A DNA stretch of 64,000 bases, from the NCBI GenBank assembly GCA_039809865.1, contig JBDHVW010000042.1:1-64000 (forward strand), read 5' to 3'. The stretch is from QWHO01 sp039809865. Lineage in GTDB: Bacteria; Vulcanimicrobiota; Xenobia; Xenobiales; QWHO01. Shown here in pieces: positions 40,647-48,963 of the stretch. A model generated the notes under the pieces. That model worked only from the letters and a program-made list of their open reading frames with translations, did no database searches and had not been told where the DNA came from. The position numbers and the translations under genes were made by a program. The stretch's first letter is position 1. Each line of letters starts with the position of its first letter.

Positions 40647-41507
40647 CTACTTGTCCAGATTCTCCAGGATCTCGTGACTCCAACGGTGGGCATCCTGCAG
40701 GTTCTCCACGGACTTGCGGGCGGCGGAGCCGATCCCGTTCGTGTAGGCTTCCTTCGAGCAGACGACCATGCCGTAGACGGCCCCCGCCACCAGGCCGACC
40801 GGGGCGGCCAGGCACACCAGGGGCGGAATCATCAGCCCGACGGCCGTTTTCTTCACCGGGCCGAGATCCGACTTGTCGAGAGCACGATAGATCTTGTAGA
40901 GGGCCTTGGGAGTCTTGGCCAGGCCCATGAGGCCCATGCCGGCGCCGTCGACGACCAACCCGATGGCTCCGCCGACCAGTCCTTTAGCGCCTTCGGTCAC
41001 CTTGATCTCGTAGGGCTCCTGGCCGGGCTTCAGCGGCTCGGTCTCGAACTGCTTCAGCGACTCGATGACCGCCCGGTTGCCGTCGGTGAACACGGTGCGG
41101 ACATCGTCGGCAGACTGCTGCGCTACGCGCTGCAGTCCGCCCTTTGAACCTTCCTCGAAGCCCTGGACCATGCCGTAGCCGGCGGCCGTCAGGGCCACCA
41201 GAGCTGGCGTCGCCAGGGCCACCAGCGGCACCATGGCACCGACCGTGCATTTCATGACGGGTCCGAGCTGCTCGGTATTCCAGAGCGTCTTGTAGGTCTG
41301 GGCCACCGCGCCTGGCAGCCGCAGAAGGGTCGCTCCCGTGCATCCGGCCGAGCGGATGGCCGCTCCGGTGACCGCTCCCGCCAGTCCGGAAGCGGCCTCA
41401 CCGACCGTCAATTCGTCCCGCGGGGGAGCCTCCTCGACGGGCGGTGGCGCCAGGCGCGCGGGAGCCAGGGTCAGGGGCAGATTCGAAGCAGTGATCGTCA
41501 GGGACAT
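40647..41507 (-). CDS. Lineage-specific hydrophobic protein with internal duplication
   Basis: A 286-residue protein with strong GGGAGG site. The N-terminus (MSLTITASNLPLTLAPARLA) is followed by a Pro-rich link, then two homologous halves of about 100 residues. The match is clear between residues 72-114 (YKTLWNTEQLGPVMKCTVGA onward to AAGYGMV) and 204-248 (YKIYRALDKSDLGPVKKTAV onward to AVYGMV). Each half holds a Gly/Ala/Val-rich hairpin of two possible membrane helices preceded by another (LAGAVTGAAIRSAGCTG; LVGGAIGLVVDGAGMGL). So it may insert into membranes. A deleted duplicate of its leader lies at 45871-45952. Confidence 0.75.
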   Translation of the reverse strand: MSLTITASNLPLTLAPARLAPPPVEEAPPRDELTVGEAASGLAGAVTGAAIRSAGCTGATLLRLPGAVAQTYKTLWNTEQLGPVMKCTVGAMVPLVALATPALVALTAAGYGMVQGFEEGSKGGLQRVAQQSADDVRTVFTDGNRAVIESLKQFETEPLKPGQEPYEIKVTEGAKGLVGGAIGLVVDGAGMGLMGLAKTPKALYKIYRALDKSDLGPVKKTAVGLMIPPLVCLAAPVGLVAGAVYGMVVCSKEAYTNGIGSAARKSVENLQDAHRWSHEILENLDK

Positions 41508-41528
41508 GGAAACCTCCCAGAAATTGGT

Positions 41529-41587
41529 GCTGAGAGATTCCCCTGTTAGAGTCGGGCCAACGTCAAGCCCGCGTCGGGACCGAGTTG
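41529..41587. repeat. Leader repeat, intact copy
   Basis: This 59-bp sequence in the 5' region of the gene starting at 41507 (minus) recurs at 45894-45952 with two mismatches. Read on the minus strand it contains CTTGACGTTGG and ACTCTAACAGGGGAATC, which may include a promoter -35 (TTGACG). Its conservation in the copy suggests recent duplication. Confidence 0.85.
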
Positions 41588-41705
41588 GGAATGTGAACGG
41601 CTTGTTGCGGTTCCAGGGCGCCGCATTTCACCGGTCAGGCTCGGGCCTGTCTCGCCTGAATTGCCCAGGAGCCGTTCTCAGGCGCGGGGAACCTCGCCTT
41701 ACGGC

Positions 41706-44150
41706 ATGAAAATTCGCGAATGGCGTACCGACCCACGTATGGCCTCGGCCCTTCAATACGTTCGCGAAGGTGGAGCCTTTGTCGAGCAAGTCCGAAGCGA
41801 CCCCTGGCAGTCGCGAGCACAACACTGGGGGAGTTGGCTGTTGGCCGAGTTGCCGCCAGCCGAGCAATTGAAGCCCGAGGATGAGCGGGCGCTGCAACTT
41901 CTGGCGGTGGGATGCCAGTGGACGGGACTGGCGCGCTATCTGGAAGGTCACCCCGTGGAAGAGCCGGCCCTCTTTCAGGGCGAGGCTCCCGCCCGCTCCG
42001 TGGTGGGCTCGCTCCTGGCGGCGGTGCGCCCGGTCCTCGAACCAGGTGTCGCGCTGGTCTGGCTGCTGGCCTCCACCTCTCAACCAGAGCGGCTTCGGCC
42101 CTACTTGCTGGCCGCCTCGACCCGTACCCTCCAGGCGGGTGCCCGGAGTCTGGCCCACCCGGGCAGGGATGCGCAGGCCCCCCTGGTTCGGGCGGCCCGT
42201 CTGCGGGTGGCCCGTTTCTGGCTCCAGCATGAGCCAAGGTTACCCCAGCTTTTGCCCGATCTTCTCGAGTCTCAGGAAGTCGGCCCCCTGGCGGAGATTC
42301 TGGCCGGCCGGGCTGACTGCCGGGAAATCCTCGCCGCGGCCCGGCCTGTCGACGCCGCGGATGAGCTGAGATTGGCGCGTGTGCTGGATCAGAGAGAGCG
42401 GGCTCGCGAAGCGGCTCGCCGCGTGTTGCGCGGGGCGCCAGGTGACGCCGCAGCGGTCGTGTGGGCGCTCGAGACGTTCGGCACCGAGTTGCGCGAGGAG
42501 CTTCGGGTTGGCTTGCGCGCTCCCGGTCCGCTCGGGTGGCGCGGTCCGGCTCTTAGAGCCTGGGTCCGCTTGCAGGGAGCCGAGGCCGAGCCAGAGTTGC
42601 GAGTTTGCTTGACGGAGGCGATAACCATGAAGCCTGCGTTGCAAAGCTTTCGCGAGTTGGGTCTGCCCCTCCCGGACGAGCGCGGGCTCGTGCAGAGGGT
42701 ATTCCGAGCGTGGTCGGGCACCCGGAGCCCGTCGTCCCGGACCCCTGAGGCCCTGTGGGCAGCGTGGCCAGCCTTCTCGGAGTCGTGGCTCGAGTTGCTC
42801 GGGGAGCTCCCCACGGCTCGGCACCAATCTTGGCTCTGGAGGACAATTGTGCAGAACGCTGGCCGCCCGGAGAGCTCCAGGCTGGCCGGGCTGATGAGCC
42901 CGGGCCTCGCCTGTGGGAGCCGCCTCCTGAGCCACAGGCCCCGACTGCGTCAGGCCGCCGCCAGAGTTCTGGCGGCCCGGGGAGAGCACAGAGAAGTTGC
43001 CAGAGCCATGCTTGTCGAGACCGACCCCGAGACGCTCGAAGTGATGAAAGAGGTGACCGACCCTGAAGTCTGGCCGAGGTCGGTGTTAGAAAGGGAGAAG
43101 TGTCGGTACACGGCCCCACCTGACCCACAGCTCGGTCTGCGCTGGCTCTCGGGGGAGCTCGTTCCGAACCGGTTGATCCAGGTCTTTCTGGACTCGAGAG
43201 GTCCGTCCAGGCGGGCCTGGTTGGCTCAACTGGAGCCCTCCCATGCCTTTGCTCACACCCTGCTGGACCGATTGGCCCTCTCGGGAGATCAGAGTCCTCT
43301 CGAGAATTGGCGATTGTCAGGAGCCTGGGCCGACCCGGCCCTGGCGCGACGACTGCTCGAGTTCTTGAAGACGTGGCCGACCCGGGTTCTCGCTGCCCTG
43401 GAACACTGCGCCCCGTTGGTCTGGGACGAACTCGAGCGCCTGGCTCAGCCGAGCAGCGAACTGCCTCACGACCTGGCTTTGCGCGTGGCCAAGCTCTGGA
43501 GGGCGGCCCCGGGCGAGCATAACCTCAGCTCGAATCCGGGTCGATTGCGTCACCTGATGACCGTGGGCCACCGTTGGGAGGCCGAGCTCTGGCGTCGGGC
43601 CTACCTTCACGAGAAGCCCGAGATGACTGGCCGGCTTCTGTGGCGATCGGGCGAGGTCCTGTTCCGGGCCAGCCACGGCGCCCTGCTCGATATTCAGGAT
43701 GGCGCTGTGGAGCTCTCCGGCGAGGTGGGCCTCGTGCATCCCGCCGAGCTACCTCCTGCCTTGCTGGCTGACTGGCGGCGCAAATTGTCTTCGTGGCAGT
43801 GGGAGCGTCCCTTGCATCGGCTCGATCCGCTCCTGAAAGAGGAGCTCCTGTGGCCGGTCGATCGTTTCGTGGCCTACGAGGAGCTGACCCGGGGCCTGGC
43901 GGAGACCGGTTGGAATTTCGAGAGGGGCTTCCTGGTGCGTTCGTTTGTTGAGCTCGGGCTGGAGGTCAAGCTGGCGGTCGAAGGCTTCGTGCACCGGGCA
44001 GCTGAGTGCCGGCTCAATTGGGTGGTCCTCGAGCCGCCCCAGCCCTGGGGGTGCCTGCCGGCTGCTGTCTTCAGCGAAGTGATGGCCGACCTGGAGGTGC
44101 TGGGCCGCACAGGACCCCTGGGAGCTAGAGGAGCCAGCCTGACGCAATAA
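41706..44150 (+). CDS. Large DUF4132-like protein
   Basis: An 814-residue soluble protein, rich in Leu, Arg and Glu. The first ~600 residues look like helical repeats (LVRAARLRVARFWLQHEPRL; LRQAAARVLAARGEHREVAR). The C-terminal ~180 residues resemble the DUF4132 end domain: RLLWRSGEVLFRASHGALLD, VELSGEVGLVHPAELPPALL, ADWRRKLSSWQWERPLHRLD, then VLEPPQPWGCLPAAVFSEVM. In other bacteria DUF4132 often follows a WGR domain; none is visible here. The ATG at 41706 (MKIREWRTDPRM) lacks a clear ribosome site. The family assignment is by pattern and moderate. Function unknown. Confidence 0.7.
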   Translation: MKIREWRTDPRMASALQYVREGGAFVEQVRSDPWQSRAQHWGSWLLAELPPAEQLKPEDERALQLLAVGCQWTGLARYLEGHPVEEPALFQGEAPARSVVGSLLAAVRPVLEPGVALVWLLASTSQPERLRPYLLAASTRTLQAGARSLAHPGRDAQAPLVRAARLRVARFWLQHEPRLPQLLPDLLESQEVGPLAEILAGRADCREILAAARPVDAADELRLARVLDQRERAREAARRVLRGAPGDAAAVVWALETFGTELREELRVGLRAPGPLGWRGPALRAWVRLQGAEAEPELRVCLTEAITMKPALQSFRELGLPLPDERGLVQRVFRAWSGTRSPSSRTPEALWAAWPAFSESWLELLGELPTARHQSWLWRTIVQNAGRPESSRLAGLMSPGLACGSRLLSHRPRLRQAAARVLAARGEHREVARAMLVETDPETLEVMKEVTDPEVWPRSVLEREKCRYTAPPDPQLGLRWLSGELVPNRLIQVFLDSRGPSRRAWLAQLEPSHAFAHTLLDRLALSGDQSPLENWRLSGAWADPALARRLLEFLKTWPTRVLAALEHCAPLVWDELERLAQPSSELPHDLALRVAKLWRAAPGEHNLSSNPGRLRHLMTVGHRWEAELWRRAYLHEKPEMTGRLLWRSGEVLFRASHGALLDIQDGAVELSGEVGLVHPAELPPALLADWRRKLSSWQWERPLHRLDPLLKEELLWPVDRFVAYEELTRGLAETGWNFERGFLVRSFVELGLEVKLAVEGFVHRAAECRLNWVVLEPPQPWGCLPAAVFSEVMADLEVLGRTGPLGARGASLTQ

Positions 44151-44276
44151 AAGCGGTTTCGTCCATCAAGCTCCGCCTTCCCGAAAGCCCCCCGCTCGGA
44201 CCCCCGCGACGCCGTATGGACACTCCCAGACTCCCGCCGCCAGGAATGCCGGGTTGCCATCAGAAGGTCCTCCTGC

Positions 44277-45818
44277 ATGCAGGTTGACCGCAGTCAGCAA
44301 ATCCTTCAAATCGACGTTCCCCGCGACACCAGCTTCGAGAGCGAGGAGGTCCGGCTCTTTCCGGGTCTCAAGGGCTTGCTGGGGCCGGATTCGATGGTCC
44401 CCGCCGCGGCGCTGGCGGCGAAGGCCAAGTCGTTCGATGATGGGCTGATGGCGGCGGTCGAGCGGGCTGCCGACCAGGGAGCAGGCACGCTTACCGGCAA
44501 GAACGAGTTGCTGGCCGCCTGGCTGAAGTCGTGTCCGTCGCCGCACCTTTCGGCAGCCCTGAGTCTTCGGGGCGTCGCGACCTCGACCAGCCCCGAAGTG
44601 GAACGAGACGCTGCCCGCTTGATTGCCCAGTTCCTGAGTGACCGGGCGCGGTCTCATCCCACCTCGTTTTACAGTTGGGACAGAGACCTGGAAGGTATTT
44701 TCCGCCGCGATCGTTTTCTCCAGACGCCCCTCGGACAGCTTGAGGCAGAGAGATTGTGGGGCGGCCTGCCTGACCGTCCAGCTTACGGGGCCCTTCTCCG
44801 CCTCATCGAGCGGCTTGGAAACCCACTCGTGAGCGACCCCGCCGCCCTGCACCTCGAGGGGGAAACGAAGGCAGTATTCCCGCCCGTTCGGGCCCCCGAG
44901 ACCGAGCTGGCGTTGCGCCTCTTGGGAACCGGTCCGATTCCGCCCGGCTTCGACCTGATCGAAGAGCTGATTCGCCATTTGGAGCAGGGCAAGCTCAGTC
45001 TGCAACCAGGCCCGACGGACGGCTGGTATGCTTATCAGCTCTGGTGCCTCGAGCCGCTGGTGCAGCCCGGTCAGGCCCTGGAATCGGCTCGGCTTCGCCG
45101 CGGGAAAGGATACCAGGATTGCCTGCGGGAGATGTTCCGAGCCCAGTTGACCATGGTTCGAGAAACCCATGTCAAGCAAATCCAGGGAAGGGCCCTGGGA
45201 TGCGCAATGATGCAGGACCCACTCGAGGAGATTCGACCTTCTCTAACGCTGGAGCCGATGGTGACCTATTACCAGCGCCGGGCGGAGAGCTATGAATTCG
45301 CAGGTCAGGTACTGCGCGAAATCTTTGGGGCCGAGGCGCTTCTGCACCGAATGACTCCCACAGGGCCGATAAGCGTGCCGCTGTTCGAAGAGCTGGAGAC
45401 GATGCAGCAGCTCTTCCGAGGGTGCGCAGCTCAGGCCGCATTCGAGTTGGGACTTGCCTGGCCGGATACCGAACGGTCCCTGGCAGTCGAGTGGCTGAGG
45501 ACGGCCGCGCGCGATCCGGAAGTCGGACTGGATGTGCGGGCCATGGTTCCTCTCTTCTACGACGTGGAACGTCGTCGTCACAAGGTCCTGGCCCTACTGG
45601 GCTATGCGGCGCGACCCCTGACCGTATCGTTTTTCAAGCCACCGGGCCTTCCTCCGGGTGCGCGCGCAGATTTCAAAGCCGACCGGGAGCAATTGATCTA
45701 TCCGGTTGCTATCGAGGTTTACTGTGACCGCTTGATGGACCGCCAGGAGTTCCGGTCCTTCTGCGACCAACACTCGAGCTCCCTGGCCGGCCTTCGGCAC
45801 GCCTTATCGCTCGTCTGA
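44277..45818 (+). CDS. Hypothetical protein, 513 residues
   Basis: A soluble protein with AGGTCCTCCTGC before the ATG. The N-terminus MQVDRSQQILQIDVPRDTSF is followed by mixed helical sequence (FYSWDRDLEGIFRRDRFLQT; LRLLGTGPIPPGFDLIEELI; MVTYYQRRAESYEFAGQVLR). The final part (ADREQLIYPVAIEVYCDRLM type, FRSFCDQHSSSLAGLRHAL) shows no catalytic motif known to me. It follows the DUF4132-like gene by 126 bases on the same strand and could work with it. No signal peptide. Codon use is like its neighbours but slightly less GC-rich. Confidence 0.7.
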   Translation: MQVDRSQQILQIDVPRDTSFESEEVRLFPGLKGLLGPDSMVPAAALAAKAKSFDDGLMAAVERAADQGAGTLTGKNELLAAWLKSCPSPHLSAALSLRGVATSTSPEVERDAARLIAQFLSDRARSHPTSFYSWDRDLEGIFRRDRFLQTPLGQLEAERLWGGLPDRPAYGALLRLIERLGNPLVSDPAALHLEGETKAVFPPVRAPETELALRLLGTGPIPPGFDLIEELIRHLEQGKLSLQPGPTDGWYAYQLWCLEPLVQPGQALESARLRRGKGYQDCLREMFRAQLTMVRETHVKQIQGRALGCAMMQDPLEEIRPSLTLEPMVTYYQRRAESYEFAGQVLREIFGAEALLHRMTPTGPISVPLFEELETMQQLFRGCAAQAAFELGLAWPDTERSLAVEWLRTAARDPEVGLDVRAMVPLFYDVERRRHKVLALLGYAARPLTVSFFKPPGLPPGARADFKADREQLIYPVAIEVYCDRLMDRQEFRSFCDQHSSSLAGLRHALSLV

Positions 45819-45824
45819 CGGAAA

Positions 45825-45869
45825 GGCAGGGCTGAGGACCGCAGCTCAGCGCATCAGTAGCGGTGGAAA
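45825..45869. repeat. Duplicated leader, copy of the sequence before the 47641 gene
   Basis: 45 bases match 47603-47647 at 40 positions, including ATCAGTAGCGGTGGAAA, which in the other copy holds the GTG start codon of the 440-residue gene. Here the GTG at 45862 opens a frame of only 11 codons that ends at a TGA in the adjoining remnant. Confidence 0.8.
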
Positions 45870-45870
45870 A

Positions 45871-45952
45871 GGGCTCCTGGCCGGGCTTCAGCGGCTGAGA
45901 GATTCCCCTGTTAGAGTCGGGCCAACGTCAAGCCCGCGTCCGGACCGGGTTG
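45871..45952 (-). pseudogene. Deleted remnant of a paralogue of the 40647-41507 gene
   Basis: 45871-45896 equals 41013-41038 (inside that gene, codons about 157-165) at all 26 bases, and 45894-45952 equals its leader 41529-41587 with two mismatches. The two pieces are joined at a shared GCT. So a copy of the gene lost about 490 bases covering its start codon and first 156 codons, and the rest of the gene is gone. It is non-coding now. Confidence 0.85.
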
Positions 45953-45978
45953 TGGCGGGCTCCAGAGAACCTGGAAGT

Positions 45979-46668
45979 CTACTTCAACGCGGCCCACCAC
46001 AGCTCGGCCAGGTGGTCGTAGCCCCGGGCGTTGGGATGATTGCCATCGTCGGCCAGCAGAGAGGGGTCGGTGAAGGTCCGGTCGGCCGAGAAGTCGACCA
46101 CCCTGCCTCCGACCGCTTGAGCTTCGGCTCGCAAAGCCTGGTTGTAAAGCTTCACCTGAGCCGACATTCGCTTGAGCTCGGCCGGACTGGTGCCGGGGAA
46201 GGCCTCCCCCTTCACCGCCACCGGGCGCCGACTCTGGTCGTCGAGCAGAGCCACCACGAATCGGCACTTCGGGAAAGAGCCCAAGATCGCGTGCACGTCG
46301 GAGCGGAAGCGAGTCAAGTTGGCCTTCTCGTCGGCGGCGGTCGGGTCGTTGTATTCGTAGAGATACCAGAGGTCGTTGCTGCCCACCCAGAGGCAGACGA
46401 CTTCGGGCTTGAAGGTGCGGGCGCGGGAGACCTGGGACGGCTGCCCCTCGTAACCGCGCAGAACCATCTCGGAAGTCCAGCCCGACTGACCCAGGTTCAG
46501 GAGCTCCCCGCCCGACCGCTGCTTCACGCGGCCGGGCCAGCCCAGGCCCCGGTCATCCCCGTCACCCTGGGTCAGGCTGTCGCCCAGGCAGGCAATGCGC
46601 GGACCGCTGCTGACTGCCGGACCCAGCAGCAAGCTTCCCAGAGCCAAACCCAGCAAGAGTCTTCGCAT
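45979..46668 (-). CDS. SGNH/GDSL-family hydrolase, exported
   Basis: A 229-residue esterase/lipase-like protein. Signal peptide MRRLLLGLALGSLLLGPAVS, then block I IACLGDSLTQGDGDDRG with the nucleophile serine, block II LLNLGQSGWTSEMV, block III VCLWVGSNDLWYL (Asn oxyanion residue) and block V ADDGNHPNARGYDHLAE with the Asp-x-x-His pair. Substrate may be lipid, acylated sugar or peptidoglycan. Its ATG overlaps the stop of the upstream gene (ATGA), so the two exported proteins are co-made. Confidence 0.92.
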   Translation of the reverse strand: MRRLLLGLALGSLLLGPAVSSGPRIACLGDSLTQGDGDDRGLGWPGRVKQRSGGELLNLGQSGWTSEMVLRGYEGQPSQVSRARTFKPEVVCLWVGSNDLWYLYEYNDPTAADEKANLTRFRSDVHAILGSFPKCRFVVALLDDQSRRPVAVKGEAFPGTSPAELKRMSAQVKLYNQALRAEAQAVGGRVVDFSADRTFTDPSLLADDGNHPNARGYDHLAELWWAALK

Positions 46669-47492
46669 CAGTGCCTCACCACCGGACCGGTGATCGTGAA
46701 GTTGTAGTTGGCGCAGTTGGCATCCACATGCACGTGCACGCGCAGCTCGCGGCGGGCCGGGTTGCGATAGACCTGGCGGTCGGTGGTGGGCGTGTCCAGC
46801 GCGATCACGCCGCAGCGAATCTGGTTGATGCCGCTCAGGTCGTCCAGGTCGACGGTGACGGCGCTGGTCGAGGCCCGGCGGGCCTGGGCGGTGAGCGTGA
46901 AGTGGATTTCGCCGGCCTCGGCGGTCACGTCGTAGTAGAAGTCCTGGTCGCGGCCCGTGCCCGAACCGCCATCCGACCAGGTGGCGGACTCGACGGGAGC
47001 GGGCGCGTAACGGCCCGCACTGGCGTTGCGCAGAGCGTCAGAGTTAACGTTCTCGCTCACCTGAGGGATGCGGACCGGGGTCACGGCCAGAGCGCGACGA
47101 TCGAGCCACAGGCTGTAATCCTGGGTGGACCGATCGACCGTGACCGCCAGCAGCAGGGGCTGGGAGCGACGCACGGTGAAACGCACCGTGCGCTCATCGG
47201 GAACCGTCCAACCCACCGCCTCGGTGTTGGCCAGGGCATTGCGGCCGGCATCGAAGACGTCCAGCGCCACATGGGTCTGGTTGGTGGCGGCTCCAGCGAA
47301 AACGTGAGCCGTGAACTCGGACGGATTGGCCGGCAGCTGGAAGTAATAGACCGCGCGGCGCCCGACCCCGTGACCATTGATGCCGTAACCCGACCACAGC
47401 GTGGGATGGTCCGGATCCTCCGACCATTGAGCCGTCGCCGAACCCGTCAGACAGAAAGCCATACAGCAGAGTGCCAGAAGTCGCTTGAGCAC
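46668..47492 (-). CDS. Exported beta-rich protein, hypothetical
   Basis: A 274-residue protein from GTG 47492 with GAAGGAAGGA 8 bases upstream. The signal peptide is VLKRLLALCCMAFCLTGSAT, cut near ATAQW. Two similar beta-sandwich-like halves follow (VYYFQLPANPSEFTAHVFAG and FYYDVTAEAGEIHFTLTAQA), with phrases such as RTVRFTVRRSQPLLLAVTV. The style recalls pre-peptidase C-terminal (PPC) domains that bind sugars or aid secretion, but the match is loose. Coupled to the SGNH hydrolase. Confidence 0.75.
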   Translation of the reverse strand: MLKRLLALCCMAFCLTGSATAQWSEDPDHPTLWSGYGINGHGVGRRAVYYFQLPANPSEFTAHVFAGAATNQTHVALDVFDAGRNALANTEAVGWTVPDERTVRFTVRRSQPLLLAVTVDRSTQDYSLWLDRRALAVTPVRIPQVSENVNSDALRNASAGRYAPAPVESATWSDGGSGTGRDQDFYYDVTAEAGEIHFTLTAQARRASTSAVTVDLDDLSGINQIRCGVIALDTPTTDRQVYRNPARRELRVHVHVDANCANYNFTITGPVVRH

Positions 47493-47602
47493 GAAACCAA
47501 TCCTTCCTTCTTCCCATTCTCGATGACCGCAGCATACATCGTCAGAAAGACGAAAACTGTAAGCCAAATTACCAGAAACGTCTCCCGGTCTCCGCGCGGC
47601 AG

Positions 47603-47647
47603 GGCAGGGCTGAGGCCCGCCACGCAGCGAATCAGTAGCGGTGGAAA
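47603..47647. repeat. Leader repeat, copy at the start of the 440-residue gene
   Basis: Partner of 45825-45869. It covers the 38 bases before the GTG start at 47641 and the first codons. GGCAGGGCTGAGG and ATCAGTAGCGGTGGAAA are the conserved blocks. Confidence 0.8.
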
Positions 47648-48963
47648 TTGCGCCGCTGGGAAACCCGTTGCCGCCGGCCCGGCCCTTGGCTGCGGCTCGC
47701 GCCGAGTTGGCTCCGGAGCCGTCGCCCGATCGCGTCGTCTGGCAACCCCTGGCGAGGGAGCCCCGGTCACCTGCGCCCCAGGCGCCGCCGGCCTCGGCTC
47801 GCAGCGCGCCTGCGCCCCCGGTCAGCTTTGCCAACCCGGCTCCGCCGGTCAGCTTTGCCAACCCGGCTCCGCCGGTCGCTTTCCCGACCCGCCCGAGTCT
47901 GGCCGTTGACCATGAAGGCGACCTGACCAACCTGCTGGCGGGGGCCGAGACGAGTCCCGAGCTCTGGCTCACTGCGACCAGCGAGGCGCTCGCCGCGCTC
48001 AAGAACGGCTGGATCCCCTCGGCCGGAGTAGCCGAGAAGCTCGCTGAAGGTGTGTTGGCCGACCTGGCGCGGGTCTGCGCGGGCATCCAGGCTCGGCCCC
48101 AGGGGCAAGGGCTCGAAACGATGTTAGAGATGCAAAGTCGCGCCTCGCAATCGATGCCGCACGATTTCTTCAGTCGCGCGGCCACCCAGGCGTTCGAGCA
48201 CGGAGGCCCCGGACGCCTTCCTCTCTCCGAGGAGATGAGCCACTGGCTCGTCCTCGCTTTCGGGCCGGACCGATTGGTGCAGGAGCTCGAGCAGCGCATC
48301 GGCGCCGGACCGCTTGAGCCCTGCTCGGAAACCGCCGTGCTGGCCTTGCGCAGCTACCTCCCCAACCACCTCGACGAGGGCCTGGAGAAGCGCTTCTTTC
48401 GCGCCATGCACCCTCTCTTGACGCAACCGGCAAAGTCGGAGGACTTGGAGAAAGTTCTGCGCGGCTACCGCAACCGGGTCCAGAACGAAGGGCGTTGGCA
48501 CCTGGAAAAGGCTCCCCCGGCCGAGAAAATCGCGCTTCTGCGCGAGGTGGTCAGCGTCTCCAAAGTCAGCGCCAGCAAGCCGGCCGATGCCAAGACGGCC
48601 GCGGCGGTCGCTCAGGCCCTGCAGGGCCCCGGCGAGCTGCCCGAGGTGTCCGTGCAGCGCGTGGGAGAAGGCGAAGGCAAGGACTGCCTCGAGTCCACCC
48701 TGGCTTTGATCCAACAGGCCCTTCCCCGCGAGCATCGGAAGGCGGGTTACGAGGCGATGGCCGGGCTGCTGAGCGGCCACAAGGATGTCTTCGTCGCCTG
48801 GAACGCCTTCCTCGACGCCCTGGACGGGACCGATCCCCTGGCGGGACTGGCCGAGGCCCGGCTGGGCATGGCTCCCCAGGCCCAGAAGAGCTCGGGGGTC
48901 GCCCTGAGCCAGGGCGCGGTCAACGTGGGCGGGGTGCGTCTTCGCACCCGCAACCGCCCTTAA
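47641..48963 (+). CDS. Lineage-specific protein with Pro/Ala-rich N-terminus
   Basis: A 440-residue protein from GTG 47641 (no ribosome site seen). MEIAPLGNPLPPARPLAAAR opens a ~90-residue disordered stretch with SFANPAPPV repeated (27-bp repeat at 47821-47874). The remaining ~340 residues are helical, for example LAEGVLADLARVCAGIQARP, LRSYLPNHLDEGLEKRFFRA and SHWLVLAFGPDRLVQELEQR. No enzymatic motif or signal peptide. It converges with the macro-domain gene, overlapping by four bases. I know no family. Confidence 0.7.
   Translation: MEIAPLGNPLPPARPLAAARAELAPEPSPDRVVWQPLAREPRSPAPQAPPASARSAPAPPVSFANPAPPVSFANPAPPVAFPTRPSLAVDHEGDLTNLLAGAETSPELWLTATSEALAALKNGWIPSAGVAEKLAEGVLADLARVCAGIQARPQGQGLETMLEMQSRASQSMPHDFFSRAATQAFEHGGPGRLPLSEEMSHWLVLAFGPDRLVQELEQRIGAGPLEPCSETAVLALRSYLPNHLDEGLEKRFFRAMHPLLTQPAKSEDLEKVLRGYRNRVQNEGRWHLEKAPPAEKIALLREVVSVSKVSASKPADAKTAAAVAQALQGPGELPEVSVQRVGEGEGKDCLESTLALIQQALPREHRKAGYEAMAGLLSGHKDVFVAWNAFLDALDGTDPLAGLAEARLGMAPQAQKSSGVALSQGAVNVGGVRLRTRNRP
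47821..47880. repeat. 27-bp tandem repeat, two exact copies plus a partial
   Basis: 47821-47847 and 47848-47874 are identical, and a degenerate third copy starts at 47875. In frame they encode VSFANPAPP units in the disordered part of the 440-residue protein. Confidence 0.9.

Noticed and set aside
46668..48299. 543-codon version of the exported beta-rich protein
   Set aside because: The upstream part lies antisense to the 47641 gene; the signal peptide and ribosome site place the start at 47492.
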